Below are positions 17,030 through 25,854 of a DNA stretch of 64,000 nucleotides, one piece after another. The DNA lies in the NCBI GenBank assembly GCA_035352635.1, contig DAOPYA010000006.1, positions 1 to 64,000 of the forward strand, written 5' to 3'. The notes beneath the pieces were generated by a model. It was not told the origin of the DNA. It did no database searches and saw nothing but the letters and a program-made list of their open reading frames with translations. Within the stretch, counting starts at the first letter, position 1. Each line of letters begins with the position of its first letter. The translations under genes were made by a program, and so were the position numbers. This DNA comes from Rifleibacterium sp035352635 (lineage in GTDB: Bacteria > Muiribacteriota > Ozemobacteria > Ozemobacterales > Ozemobacteraceae).

Positions 17030-18142
17030 CTATTCGGCGAGCATGAGCCAGAGGCGGCCGTAGTGGTGCAGATCGCCGGCACTGTCGCCAGCTTCACGGC
17101 CCTGGCCGTGATAGAGGTCGATATGGCCGGGCCCCTTGATGGCGCCGCCGGTATCGTGGGCGAAGAGAATATCGTAGCGATGACCGGTCAGAACGCCGTG
17201 TTCATCAAGCACGGGGATCTCGGCCAGCAGACAGGCGCCATAGGGAATACATGACCGATCTACAGCGATTGAATGCATGGCAGTCACTGGCACGCCGGCG
17301 GCCCCGGTTGGCGCGGTTGAGCGCCATGCAAAAAATGCGTAAGACGGGTTGTGGTTGAGCATTGGCACCAGTTGCTCGGGGTGCGTGGCAAACCATTCGC
17401 GGATTGCTCGCAGCGAGATTTTTTCTGCGGGTATCGAGCCATTGGTGACCAGCATTTTTCCGATACTGCGGTAGGGGTGCCCGTTGCCTCCGGCAAAGCC
17501 GATGTGCCTGATATTGCCGTTGCCGAAATCGAGCACTCCAGAACCCTGCACCGACAAAAAGAAATTGTCGAGCAGGCTGTCGGTATAAGCCAGTTCGAGG
17601 CCGTGTCCGGCCAGCGCTTTATCCTGGTCGATTTCTTTTCGCGACGGCATTCTGTCAAACTTTGGCATGGCGTAAACCGGGTATTTAAAAACGTTGTCTG
17701 GCTTTTCACGCGCCGCCAGTCTCGGTGTAAAATAGCCGGTAAAATGCACGTTGCCGCGATTATCTTCGCCATTGATCTGGTAAAACGACAGCTGTTGCAG
17801 CGCTTCAGCCTGGTCATAGATCGCAAAGCGGCCAATAATTTCGGTGGCTTTAATCAGCTGGTTGACGGTGATCTCCAGGTTTCCAGCTGTAAAAACTGCG
17901 TCGACAGTCATACGCGAAAGATAGTGGGCGTTTCTCTGCGCGGCTTCCCGCAGGCCGGGTGTGATCTTCAGCCTGTTCGGTTGCTGTGAGGTCTTGACGT
18001 ACATCTGCAAAAACTCAACTCCAGGAACTTTTCCGTTATTCTCAAATTCATAGCCGTGCCCAAGCGGCGCCGCCTCTATTTGCGCAACGGGAAAATGCGC
18101 GAGCAGCAAAATCTGAAAAACAACCAGCAGAATTTTCGTCAT
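17030..18142 (-). CDS. mltA: Membrane-bound lytic murein transglycosylase A
   Basis: This enzyme cleaves the MurNAc-GlcNAc bond of peptidoglycan to give 1,6-anhydroMurNAc ends in the periplasm. The 370-residue protein has a signal peptide (about 1-25, no lipobox cysteine seen). The MltA domain has F-T-G-Y-F-T-P near residue 133 and S-V-Q-G-S-G near 198, followed by the C-terminal 3D domain with F-A-H-D-T-G-G-A-I-K-G-P, which holds the conserved aspartates. The start is supported by AGGGGG 5 nt before the ATG. It is transcribed away from endA. The lack of a lipobox suggests a soluble periplasmic form rather than a lipoprotein. Confidence 0.93.
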   Translation of the reverse strand: MTKILLVVFQILLLAHFPVAQIEAAPLGHGYEFENNGKVPGVEFLQMYVKTSQQPNRLKITPGLREAAQRNAHYLSRMTVDAVFTAGNLEITVNQLIKATEIIGRFAIYDQAEALQQLSFYQINGEDNRGNVHFTGYFTPRLAAREKPDNVFKYPVYAMPKFDRMPSRKEIDQDKALAGHGLELAYTDSLLDNFFLSVQGSGVLDFGNGNIRHIGFAGGNGHPYRSIGKMLVTNGSIPAEKISLRAIREWFATHPEQLVPMLNHNPSYAFFAWRSTAPTGAAGVPVTAMHSIAVDRSCIPYGACLLAEIPVLDEHGVLTGHRYDILFAHDTGGAIKGPGHIDLYHGQGREAGDSAGDLHHYGRLWLMLAE

Positions 18143-18518
18143 AGTTCCCCCTGATCTGGCGATCTAAAATTCATTTTAACACGTCAAAGGTTTTTTAAAA
18201 ATTGTCGGCCTGTTTCGGTCAGGTGGTATTTTTGCAGGCGTCGGGGCGATTTCCGTTCAGGCCTGCATTGACCCTGAAGGAATGAGCGAGATCATGTTTC
18301 TGCCACTAGAATAACGAATTTTGTCATGCACCAGAGGGTTCATGTACACGGGCACATGAAAAATTATGCACCGTTGCCTGTCTGGTAAGCCAATAAAATA
18401 CCTGCCGATGGCAACGGCTGAATGTCTGCAAAACGACAAATGATGCGGGGAACGGGCATGTAAAAAATTTTTTCTGCAAGTCTTCCGATTTTAGATTTAA
18501 CGAGTATAATCAAAGAAT
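18143..18518. promoter_or_regulatory. Divergent intergenic region, endA -10 box
   Basis: This 376-bp interval separates divergent mltA and endA. A perfect TATAAT lies at 18505-18510, only 8 bp before the endA ATG, and no good -35 is seen at the usual spacing. There is no other gene-like frame. Confidence 0.5.
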
Positions 18519-19454
18519 ATGATAACCAATGTAATAAAAACTGGTGTTTTAGTATTCGGTTTCGTTGCTGCTTCCGGGGTTATGGGTGTATCGGCACAGG
18601 AAGGAACACTTGACGTAAGTGCCCGCGAAAAACTGCTCCAGGAAACGCTGCAACTGCTCGACAGAGTTGAAAATGAATCGCCAAAGGCCCACGCTGATCT
18701 GGTTAAGATCCGTGAACGCCTGTTGGCTATTCATAAGAACCCTGTTGTAGAAGGCATTCAGAGTGCTGATGTCAACCCCGAACTTGTCTACTACCGTCAG
18801 CGCAACACCCCGGCTCGTCAGGCCAAAAAAGCCCGGCGCACCAACTTCCAGGAATCTGTAAAGGGTCTGCGTGATGATGCTCTGCGTCAGCGCCTGCACG
18901 ATGCGATTGCCAACCAGAAGGTTTATGATTATGGCGATGCCAGGCGTCTGGTCATGCTTAAAATCGATAATCACGAAGGTTACATCGAATGTATTTACAC
19001 CGGCAGAGTCATTTCGGCTGATACAATGCCGAAAACTTCCGAAATGAACATCGAGCACACCTGGCCCCAGTCAAAGGGCGCGACTGGTCCCGCCAAGTCA
19101 GATATGCATCATCTGTTCCCGACTGACCCGGTTGCTAACTCGACCCGCAGCAGTCTGCCCTTCGGCGAAGTATCGAACCCGAAATGGCAGAATGGTGGCA
19201 GCGAATGTGACCAGAAGCGCTTCGAAATCCGCAAAAAATACCGTGGCAACTCAGCACGTGCTATGTTTTACTTTGCCGTCAGATATAACAAGAACATCTC
19301 AGCCCCCGAAGAAGACATTTTGCGGCAATGGCATAAAGAAGACCCGGTCGATGCCACCGAAAAATCGCGCAACGAAATAGTTGAATCAGTTCAGGGTAAT
19401 CGCAATCCTTTTATTGATAACCCTGAATATGTCGATCAGATTACTGATTTCTAG
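18519..19454 (+). CDS. endA: Secreted endonuclease I family nuclease
   Basis: The 311-residue protein has a signal peptide (about 1-27, ending G-V-S-A-Q). It matches the EndA/NucM family of beta-beta-alpha-metal nucleases: N-I-E-H-T-W-P-Q-S-K (catalytic His) near residue 175, S-D-M-H-H-L-F-P-T-D near 191, and the C-terminal G-N-R-N-P-F-I-D-N-P-E. It degrades DNA outside the cytoplasm, probably for nutrient use or biofilm DNA turnover. No Shine-Dalgarno is visible and the -10 box is 8 bp upstream, so the mRNA may be leaderless. A strong terminator follows the stop. Confidence 0.93.
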   Translation: MITNVIKTGVLVFGFVAASGVMGVSAQEGTLDVSAREKLLQETLQLLDRVENESPKAHADLVKIRERLLAIHKNPVVEGIQSADVNPELVYYRQRNTPARQAKKARRTNFQESVKGLRDDALRQRLHDAIANQKVYDYGDARRLVMLKIDNHEGYIECIYTGRVISADTMPKTSEMNIEHTWPQSKGATGPAKSDMHHLFPTDPVANSTRSSLPFGEVSNPKWQNGGSECDQKRFEIRKKYRGNSARAMFYFAVRYNKNISAPEEDILRQWHKEDPVDATEKSRNEIVESVQGNRNPFIDNPEYVDQITDF

Positions 19455-19473
19455 ATCCTAACCAACCTTTTGG

Positions 19474-19501
19474 GGCGGCTTCCTAAGCCGCCTTTTTTTT
19501 T
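19474..19501 (+). terminator. Rho-independent terminator of endA
   Basis: GGCGGCT (19474-19480) and AGCCGCC (19486-19492) form a 7-bp stem with a 5-nt loop, followed by nine T residues. Confidence 0.93.
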
Positions 19502-19565
19502 GGTCGCTTTTTTTCGCGTTCGTGATATATTTTGTGGTTCAGCATGAGTAACATGGAGGTTAATT

Positions 19566-20222
19566 ATGGGCAGTAGCATTCGCAATCTTGTCATTATCGC
19601 TTTTCTGGTGTGCCTGCTGCAGCCTGCAAGCTTGCAGGCGGGCGGGTATGTTTACAACAAGGTGCAGCAAGGGGCACCGTTCATTCACTTCGACATCGAA
19701 GACATTTACCACCAGCGCTGGGTAAGCACCTATCTGCGTGGCAAACCGATCATCATTCTCACCGGTCATCGTAACCAGCGCTACGAGATTCTTAAATGGG
19801 CCGAAACCTTCAGACAGGAATACGGTCTGCCGGGTCACGTTCATCTGCTCTGGGCAGTGAATCTGCGCAAGTTTCCCTGGTCGACGAGTCGGGCAACCGT
19901 AATCAGGCAATGGCGCGATTTTAATCCGCCGATTCCGGTCCTCATGGACTGGAGCGGCATTATCGGGCGTGGCCTGCGCATTAACTATAATGTTCCGAAC
20001 ATTATTGTCATTGATGCCTTCGGTCGTCTCGCTCTGCATGAAATGCATACCTACAACCCCGAAGTCTACGCGGCGCTTTCAGCACGTATCATGAGCCTGC
20101 TCTCGGTTAACCCTGGTTATGCCGTCGGCCCAGGCGTGCAGGGTGGCATGTTGCCAACCCAGCCTGTGCCACTCGGGCAGATTGTACCGAACCCGACCGG
20201 TCGCAAGGGCGACTCTAACTGA
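19566..20222 (+). CDS. Secreted thioredoxin-fold protein without redox cysteines
   Basis: The 218-residue protein starts at ATG 19566 with GGAGG at good spacing and has a signal peptide (about 1-26). The body resembles thioredoxin/TlpA-like folds: a beta strand G-K-P-I-I-I-L-T-G near residue 60 where a C-x-x-C would follow, then P-N-I-I-V-I-D-A-F-G-R near 140, typical of the cis-Pro strand and following strand. No cysteines occupy the active-site position (T-G-H-R-N instead), so redox activity is unlikely. It ends in a Pro/Gly-rich tail. Fold assignment is tentative; a YtfJ-like role is possible. Confidence 0.6.
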   Translation: MGSSIRNLVIIAFLVCLLQPASLQAGGYVYNKVQQGAPFIHFDIEDIYHQRWVSTYLRGKPIIILTGHRNQRYEILKWAETFRQEYGLPGHVHLLWAVNLRKFPWSTSRATVIRQWRDFNPPIPVLMDWSGIIGRGLRINYNVPNIIVIDAFGRLALHEMHTYNPEVYAALSARIMSLLSVNPGYAVGPGVQGGMLPTQPVPLGQIVPNPTGRKGDSN

Positions 20223-20234
20223 GTAAAAGTCATT

Positions 20235-20284
20235 AAAACAAACCCGGGTCTGGCAGAATTGCCAGGCCCGGGTTTGTTTTTGAG
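20235..20284. terminator. Bidirectional rho-independent terminator
   Basis: A long stem, about AACAAACCCGGGTCTGGCA with TGCCAGGCCCGGGTTTGTT, has an A-run before and a T-run after. It can serve both the thioredoxin-fold gene (+) and the convergent GH13 operon (-). Confidence 0.93.
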
Positions 20285-20295
20285 GTTGCTTTTCG

Positions 20296-21588
20296 TTAAG
20301 CCTGGGCGATTATTTTGATTTCAGAGGGGTGCAGAGTGTAGTTAAGGCAACGTGGCACGGTGCCGAGTTCAAAATCAAGACTGACGTCTACGCATGAACC
20401 GGGGCCTGTAATCGCCGTAACATCAGGAATAAATACATTCTGATTGTTGCAGCGGTCTTTGTTGAGAATTACAAACAATGTTTTCATGCCAGGCTGCGAG
20501 CGTTTGAAGCAGAAGACATTCGGCCAGTTGGCCTGATCAACAATTTCAAGGCCGGTTTCAATGTTGAGAACATCGAATTTCTGCTTGAGAGCCGCAATTT
20601 TGCGCAGATAATCGCTAAGATCGATTTCGGTTTCTTCCCACCAGGTGGGGTCAGTTTTAACGACATTCAGACTTTTGCGAAAACCGTACTCAAAGCCAGT
20701 CGTGATCATATACCCCTTGCTGAACAGCGCCGAAAAAAGAATCTGACGCTTCACGGCGGCGAGGTCACCATTGAGTTCGCTGATCAGGCGTGCAGTGTCG
20801 TGAGATTCCGGGAATGCGATCGAAGGTGTAAGGGGTGAAGTCTTATAGTATTGTTCCATGCCCCAGGGAGCGTTAAAATCCCAGTATTTTACTGAGTTGA
20901 ACAGGTAGTCAAAGCCATGCTTCGCGAGTTCTTGCACCTGTTTGAAATCACAGCCGAGCGACTCAGCCAGAAACAGGCACCCAGGCCGGTTTTGCCGCGA
21001 TTTATCGATGAGAAAGTTCCAGAGGGGGGCGGGCACCTGATAGGCCATATCACACCTGAAGCCATCGACGCCCATTTCAAGATAATAGGCCATCATTTTC
21101 CACCAGAAATTCCAGAGATTCTGGCGATCTTTTGAATTCTCGTTATCGACTTCGGCGAGATCGCCCCAGGTAACCCATTTGCCGTCGTGCATGGCGCCGG
21201 GGTTGAGAACTTTGCCGCTGGCATCATGTCTGTACCAGTCTGGGTGTTCCTGTATCAGCTGGCAGTCGATGGCGGTATGATTGATGACCAGATCCATTAT
21301 AAAAAGAATGCCGTGGTTGTGGCAGGCGCTGATAAAATCACGCAACTGCTCAGTCGGAGCCTTTGAGGCACCATTATCGATAAACATCGGGTTGAATTTG
21401 TAATAATCTTTCGGCGAATAGAGGCTGCCGCTGAAACCCGGGTAATGAAACGGGTTGACCCAGATGGCATTGAACCCCATATCTTTGATGTGGTCGAGTT
21501 GCTCGGCCCACTTGCTCATACTGCCCACCAGTCGCGGGTAAAGATTGTAGAGACGGATGCCCTGATTGCCCAGAAGCGGGTGTGTCAT
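20296..21588 (-). CDS. GH13 alpha-amylase family glycoside hydrolase
   Basis: The 430-residue cytoplasmic protein (no signal peptide) has a GH13 barrel. Conserved regions: D-L-V-I-N-H-T (region I, about 99-105), G-F-R-C-D-M-A (region II with nucleophile Asp, about 176), F-L-A-E-S-L-G (region III with acid/base Glu, about 207) and F-P-E-S-H-D-T-A (region IV, Asp about 271). The C-terminal beta domain is short. It probably acts on alpha-1,4-glucan or a maltosyl/trehalose-type substrate. It is the last gene of the five-gene minus-strand operon, and its ATG overlaps the upstream stop by 4 bp. Confidence 0.9.
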   Translation of the reverse strand: MTHPLLGNQGIRLYNLYPRLVGSMSKWAEQLDHIKDMGFNAIWVNPFHYPGFSGSLYSPKDYYKFNPMFIDNGASKAPTEQLRDFISACHNHGILFIMDLVINHTAIDCQLIQEHPDWYRHDASGKVLNPGAMHDGKWVTWGDLAEVDNENSKDRQNLWNFWWKMMAYYLEMGVDGFRCDMAYQVPAPLWNFLIDKSRQNRPGCLFLAESLGCDFKQVQELAKHGFDYLFNSVKYWDFNAPWGMEQYYKTSPLTPSIAFPESHDTARLISELNGDLAAVKRQILFSALFSKGYMITTGFEYGFRKSLNVVKTDPTWWEETEIDLSDYLRKIAALKQKFDVLNIETGLEIVDQANWPNVFCFKRSQPGMKTLFVILNKDRCNNQNVFIPDVTAITGPGSCVDVSLDFELGTVPRCLNYTLHPSEIKIIAQA

Positions 21589-22070
21589 TTCGTAGCCTCC
21601 TCAGCTTTTTTATGTAGTTCATTCAACGCACCAACCAGCGCAGCAATCTCTTTTTTGTTTACACTGCGATAAAAATCGATTTCTCCGTCGGGAGTCTTGA
21701 GTTTAAGCAAAGTCATGGTTTCATTGCCATCCTGCTCTTCGGAAGTTTTGATGCCGAGCCACTGCCGGCGCGTCAGTCGGTGCGCGGTCGGTGGTTCTCG
21801 CATGTTCTGAGAAAAGCTGAAGCCATCAGCGGTCATGCCGGCATTCAGAGATTGAAAGGTCAAGGATTTGCCCATGAACATGAACAAGAGAAAAAAACCG
21901 GCGCAAAAAAGCAATTCGGCCCATTGCTCGGTTTTAACGCCATTGTAGACAAAAAAGAGAACCGGCAATACCAGAGCCGCAACCATGAGAAAAACCCCGG
22001 TGCCTATTTCAAGGAGCGGGTAATAAGCGAATCCGGGCAATTTGTCTTCGGTAACGATCCAACGTACCAT
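21585..22070 (-). CDS. Small membrane protein in the lipid-glycan operon
   Basis: The 161-residue protein has two transmembrane helices (about 23-45 and 53-72) followed by a soluble domain of about 85 residues with several charged residues at the end (K-K-A-E-E-A-T-K). I do not recognise the family; the soluble part resembles PH-like membrane-associated domains only loosely. Its start overlaps the stop of the ArnT-like gene and its stop overlaps the GH13 start, so it is translated as part of the operon. Confidence 0.75.
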   Translation of the reverse strand: MVRWIVTEDKLPGFAYYPLLEIGTGVFLMVAALVLPVLFFVYNGVKTEQWAELLFCAGFFLLFMFMGKSLTFQSLNAGMTADGFSFSQNMREPPTAHRLTRRQWLGIKTSEEQDGNETMTLLKLKTPDGEIDFYRSVNKKEIAALVGALNELHKKAEEATK

Positions 22071-23779
22071 TAGTTTCCTGGCTTTCTGGCGGGGGCTGCG
22101 ATTTTCCAGTCGCCCTCACCGGTAATGATCTCGAGATCCATGCCAAGAAGCGTGCCATAGCTGGCAACTGCTTTTGCAGGCAACACAAGGTAAGTGTCTG
22201 AGTCGATGGCCTTTTTTAGAGCTTCAACATCGTTTAATACTAATGCGGCAGCGGCCTGATTGTCAAACCTGGTGATGCGTTGAATATTAAAAGTCGGCAC
22301 CGGTCGCCCGACATAGAAATACCATCCCTCAATCATCTCATCGACGAGAATCAGTTTATGTGTCTGGGGAAGGGTCGCAGCGATTCGTTTGAGCAGATAC
22401 CACTGGCTGGGCAAGTAGCGGGTGCGCTCGCTGTGCCTCTGGTCGGGGTAAGGTTCGTTGCCACGAATACCATGCAGAATGAAAAACATAAACCCCGGAA
22501 CCAGCATTGCCAGTATTACAAGCATTCCGACACGGCTCTTTTTTAAAATAAAAGCCAGCAGCATCAGTGAAGCGAAGAGCCAGAACATGCCTGCAAAAAT
22601 GGCTGTCTGCGCGATAATGCGGTAACCGGCAAAATATTGATAACCCCAGACCGAAAGGGCCATGCCCGCAAGCGATGCAAAGGCCGCGATGCCAATGCAA
22701 TGTTGCCGGGCGGTTTCGCTGCCTTCAGGTTCAGTCGAAAAAAAGGCTTTTTTAACCGCGTTACCGGTAAGCAAAGCCACCGGAACCAGAAGCGGCAGTG
22801 CGTAGCCGGCGAGCTTTGAGCGACTCAACGAAAAAACGACAAGTGGCACAATCAGCCAGAGAAGCAGATAAACTGCCGCTGGATCGGTTTTGTATTCCTG
22901 TATCTTTTCTTTCAGGGCAATGGCAAAAAAACTGGTCCAGGGAAAAACCCCGAGCGGAAGCAGGACAAGAAAGTAGTAGAAGGGGGCGGTGCGCTGATGA
23001 GCGCTGCTTGCGACACGGTTGATCGTTTCGTCAATGAGAAAATAGGCCAGCAGCCCATCATTTTGCATCGCCATAAGCAGATACCAGCCGAGACCGGTAA
23101 TAACAAAAATCGCCCAGCCTGCCCGGGCTGCAAAAAGTTCTCTGGTGGCCTTCTTTTGCCCGGTCAGCATGGCAGCGGGCAGCAGGCCTGCCAACGGCAG
23201 CAGGGCAGGGGGGCCCTTGACCATGAAAGCAAGACCGGCGCACAGCCAGAAGGCGTATTTCCAGCGTTGCCGTTGCTCGGCGAGCCAGCAGAAAAAAAAG
23301 AAGACCATGAGGGTTTCGGCGGCCGCCAGATAGGGGTCTGTGGTCAGGCCTCTGAACTGAAACTGAAAAAACAGTGAAGTAATCAGAATTACGGCGGCGG
23401 TCAGGCCGCTCAGGGTGCCGAAAAACAAGCGACCGAGCAGAAAGGTGCCTAACGCCGTCGTTCCGGCGGCAAAGCAGAGAAAAAAACGTGCCCCAAACTC
23501 GTTGATGCCAAAGATTTGCAGGCCGAGAGCGCTCAGCCAGTAGGTCACCGGGGGTTTGGTCAGATGTTTAAGGCCGTTCTGTCTGGGTGAAAACCAGTCG
23601 CCGCTGTCAACCATCTGGCGTGCTACTGATGCATAACGGGCTTCTGAGGTTTCAAACAGCCCGGCGGTGCCAATGTGCAATAAAACAGGCAGCAGACCGG
23701 CAAGAAAAACCAGGAGCGGCAACACCCGTCGCAGCCTGATCAGCAGGTCAGTCTTCGCCATTATACTCGCCCGGTTCAT
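22070..23779 (-). CDS. ArnT/GT39-like integral membrane glycosyltransferase
   Basis: The 569-residue protein has about 12 transmembrane helices. It has the GT39/GT83-type first periplasmic loop (F-E-T-S-E-A-R-Y-A, about 41-49, with the conserved acidic residue) and K-P-P-V-T-Y-W near residue 73. Enzymes of this group move a sugar from a polyprenyl phosphate carrier to lipid A or another acceptor on the periplasmic face. The GT2 enzyme two genes upstream would make the polyprenyl-phosphate sugar. The start overlaps the LAB_N gene by up to 32 bp; an internal ATG at 23761 is an alternative. Donor and acceptor are unknown. Confidence 0.88.
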   Translation of the reverse strand: MNRASIMAKTDLLIRLRRVLPLLVFLAGLLPVLLHIGTAGLFETSEARYASVARQMVDSGDWFSPRQNGLKHLTKPPVTYWLSALGLQIFGINEFGARFFLCFAAGTTALGTFLLGRLFFGTLSGLTAAVILITSLFFQFQFRGLTTDPYLAAAETLMVFFFFCWLAEQRQRWKYAFWLCAGLAFMVKGPPALLPLAGLLPAAMLTGQKKATRELFAARAGWAIFVITGLGWYLLMAMQNDGLLAYFLIDETINRVASSAHQRTAPFYYFLVLLPLGVFPWTSFFAIALKEKIQEYKTDPAAVYLLLWLIVPLVVFSLSRSKLAGYALPLLVPVALLTGNAVKKAFFSTEPEGSETARQHCIGIAAFASLAGMALSVWGYQYFAGYRIIAQTAIFAGMFWLFASLMLLAFILKKSRVGMLVILAMLVPGFMFFILHGIRGNEPYPDQRHSERTRYLPSQWYLLKRIAATLPQTHKLILVDEMIEGWYFYVGRPVPTFNIQRITRFDNQAAAALVLNDVEALKKAIDSDTYLVLPAKAVASYGTLLGMDLEIITGEGDWKIAAPARKPGN

Positions 23780-24056
23780 TTGAAATCACTTCTGCACGTT
23801 TCTCGCGGCCGATCAAAACCAGATTGCGTATGTAAATGACGAAACCCATTGACTGGCCAAGAATGAAGACCGGGTCCTGGCGCTTGATTGCGTAGGCAAG
23901 CAGCAGAAAAGACCCGCCAATGCTGAAATACCAGAAAGAAATCGGAATAATACTCTTTTTTTGACGCTCAGAAGCAAGCCATTGCACGAAGAAACGCATC
24001 GAAAAGAGCAACTGCCCAAGTAAGCCAACTATAAGCCAGAGATCAAACCTGCTCAT
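23748..24056 (-). CDS. Stand-alone LAB_N domain membrane protein
   Basis: The 102-residue protein has three predicted helices and matches the lipid-A-disaccharide synthase N-terminal domain family (LAB_N): L-L-G-Q-L-L-F-S-M-R-F-F-V-Q-W near residues 12-26, S-F-W-Y-F-S-I-G-G near 41-49 and G-Q-S-M-G-F-V-I-Y-I-R-N near 67-78. Such small proteins commonly sit between a GT2 dolichyl-phosphate-sugar synthase gene and a GT39 gene, as here. A flippase-like or accessory role for the lipid-linked sugar is inferred. It overlaps both neighbours. Confidence 0.88.
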   Translation of the reverse strand: MSRFDLWLIVGLLGQLLFSMRFFVQWLASERQKKSIIPISFWYFSIGGSFLLLAYAIKRQDPVFILGQSMGFVIYIRNLVLIGREKRAEVISNEPGEYNGED

Positions 24057-24762
24057 CTATCTGATACCTCAATTTGCGCCATTTCATCCAGCGAATGGCG
24101 AGTAGATCAAGAAAAGACCTGAGTATCCGGTTCCAGACATTGTATTTTGAAACCCCGAGGGCGCGAGGGTGATGACTGACTTCGACTTCAACCACCCGAC
24201 CACCGTTCATTTTGACCAGAGTTGGCAAAAATCGGTGCATGCCTTCGAACAGTTCAATCGGTTGAATGTACTCAGCCCGAAAAGCCTTAAGGGAGCAACC
24301 AGTGTCTTTAATGGTCTCACTGCTGATCACATTTCGTATCCAGTTGGCGATTTTAGATGAAACACGCCTGACAAAATTGTCATTGCGCTTCTTTCGCCAG
24401 CCAACCGCCGCGGCGCAATCAGCACCCAGATGGTCTAGTAGCAACGGAATATCGGCCGGGTCATTCTGAAGGTCAGCGTCGAGGGTAATAATTACCGCGC
24501 CACGTGCTGCTTTGATGCCCGCAGCCATCGCGGCAGTCTGCCCGTTGTTCTTTGAAAAACGCAGCCCTCTTATTGCCGGAAATCTTTGTTTGAGTTCAAC
24601 AAGACGCGCAAAACTACCGTCAGTCGAGCCATCATCGACGAGCAGGAGTTCCCATGGCTTGCCGAGGCCGGACATGGTTGCGTCAACGCGTCTGACCAGC
24701 TCTTCAAGGCTTTCAGCTTCATTGTAAACCGGTATGGCCACTGAATAAAAAATATTGCTCAT
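24043..24762 (-). CDS. GT2 polyprenyl-phosphate sugar synthase (DPM1/ArnC-like)
   Basis: The 239-residue cytoplasmic glycosyltransferase has a GT-A fold. It shows I-P-V-Y-N-E-A-E-S-L-E-E-L at the N-terminus, V-D-D-G-S-T-D-G-S near 41-49, L-D-A-D-L-Q-N-D-P near 93-101 (DxD metal site) and G-W-R-K-K-R-N-D near 120. There are no C-terminal transmembrane helices, as in short dolichyl-phosphate mannose synthases. It should transfer a sugar from a nucleotide donor to undecaprenyl phosphate. It is the first gene of the operon with LAB_N, ArnT-like, small membrane and GH13 genes. Confidence 0.92.
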   Translation of the reverse strand: MSNIFYSVAIPVYNEAESLEELVRRVDATMSGLGKPWELLLVDDGSTDGSFARLVELKQRFPAIRGLRFSKNNGQTAAMAAGIKAARGAVIITLDADLQNDPADIPLLLDHLGADCAAAVGWRKKRNDNFVRRVSSKIANWIRNVISSETIKDTGCSLKAFRAEYIQPIELFEGMHRFLPTLVKMNGGRVVEVEVSHHPRALGVSKYNVWNRILRSFLDLLAIRWMKWRKLRYQIDEQV

Positions 24763-24851
24763 TTAAAGTCTCTGGCACCACCACTGTGTTTGAATTCTTC
24801 GAGAGTCTATCACAAAAAGCTGGCGCAAAAAACTCTCAGTTTAAAATTCCA

Positions 24852-24884
24852 CCAAAAATAAAACACCCCGCCGAAGCGGGGTGT
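24852..24884 (-). terminator. Rho-independent terminator of the small secreted protein gene
   Basis: ACACCCCGC (24863-24871) pairs with GCGGGGTGT (24876-24884) around a 4-nt loop. On the minus strand the stem is followed by TTTTATTTTT. It lies just after the stop at 24897. Confidence 0.9.
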
Positions 24885-24896
24885 CTGGGTTTGTGA

Positions 24897-25286
24897 TCAG
24901 AGTTCCTGGTGAGCTTTCAGAAATTTTTCCTGGCGATCAAGCAGCTTATTGAGTGATACGCCAACTTCTTCTTCGAAATCGTCCATGCTGATGAATTCGG
25001 CAGCAACGGCACGAGCCTGTGCTAATTCTTCGGCGGTTTTGATGTCGGCAACCATTTTGCTGATTTTTTCGCGGGCTTCAGCAATGCATTTGTCGGCTTC
25101 CTGGGGGCTGACTACCGGTGAACTGCCATAGCCACCACTGTGGGTTGCATCATGCAGCACGCTTTCGAGTGAAGACCAGGTCCACATCTGCTGGCGAAGC
25201 TCGGCAACGTTAAGTGCAAAAGCCGAAGAAGCAATAGCAAGAAGAAAAACCACTGCAAAAACCACTACTTTTTTAGTTCTGAACAT
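24897..25286 (-). CDS. Small secreted helical protein
   Basis: The 129-residue protein starts at ATG 25286 with CGGAG upstream. A signal peptide (about 1-24, ending S-S-A-F-A) is followed by a mainly helical, charged mature part of about 105 residues with a G-G-Y-G-S-S-P linker. It has no cysteine pair and no motif I recognise. It has its own terminator and so is probably monocistronic. Function unknown. Confidence 0.75.
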   Translation of the reverse strand: MFRTKKVVVFAVVFLLAIASSAFALNVAELRQQMWTWSSLESVLHDATHSGGYGSSPVVSPQEADKCIAEAREKISKMVADIKTAEELAQARAVAAEFISMDDFEEEVGVSLNKLLDRQEKFLKAHQEL

Positions 25287-25854
25287 TTTTTTCTCCGTTG
25301 AAAATTTTTATGCTGTTTTGTTAGCAATTAGTGTACCAAGTCTTAAAAACTGCTCTGGTGCAAAAATTCACAAAGCAAGTATAGCATAATGACAAAAAAC
25401 CGGCAATCCTCTGCCGAAAAATTCAGCAATTCTCAGTCAAAAGCAACCCGGCTGACAGGTCGAAGCTCCTACTTTTAAAAGACAACTGTTTAAACAAAAG
25501 TGGCTTTTGACGCGAGTTACAAAACTCACCGAGGATTGCTGCGAAAAAATCGCCAATTCATAGACACTGAAGCTATATCTGCAAAAACTATTTTGATTTC
25601 AAGAGGGTTTGCCTGGCAGGTTGAATTTTTTCATTCCCGCTGTTTTGCTTACGAGTTAAGCATTCCCGGCAAATCGAAAAAGAAAAAGGCCACGAGATTT
25701 CGTGGCCTTTAATAGCAATAATGCGATCAAAAATCAGAGTTGGCTTTTTCTGCAAAAAGCTTGTGATATATTTAAGTATTTGTGAGCATACCTTTTGTCG
25801 AGTTGGTGCGTTCAGGCATCAGGTGCGAAAAATTGCAAATAACACAAACTGGTT
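25287..25854. other. Intergenic interval
   Basis: No supported gene is present in this 568-bp interval. It holds the promoter region of the small secreted protein and a terminator (25676-25710) serving the NlpC/P60-like gene. At 25441-25459 AAGCAACCCGGCTGACAGG looks like a truncated, inverted piece of the dispersed 60-bp repeat; this last point is tentative. Confidence 0.5.
25676..25710 (-). terminator. Rho-independent terminator
   Basis: AAAGGCCACGA (25685-25695) pairs with TCGTGGCCTTT (25700-25710), an 11-bp stem with 4-nt loop. The minus strand continues into TTTTTCTTTTT. It lies 145 bp after the NlpC/P60-like gene. Confidence 0.85.

Noticed and set aside
25500..25712. A 70-residue gene in the gap before the NlpC/P60-like gene
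   Set aside because: No start signal; it ends inside a terminator.
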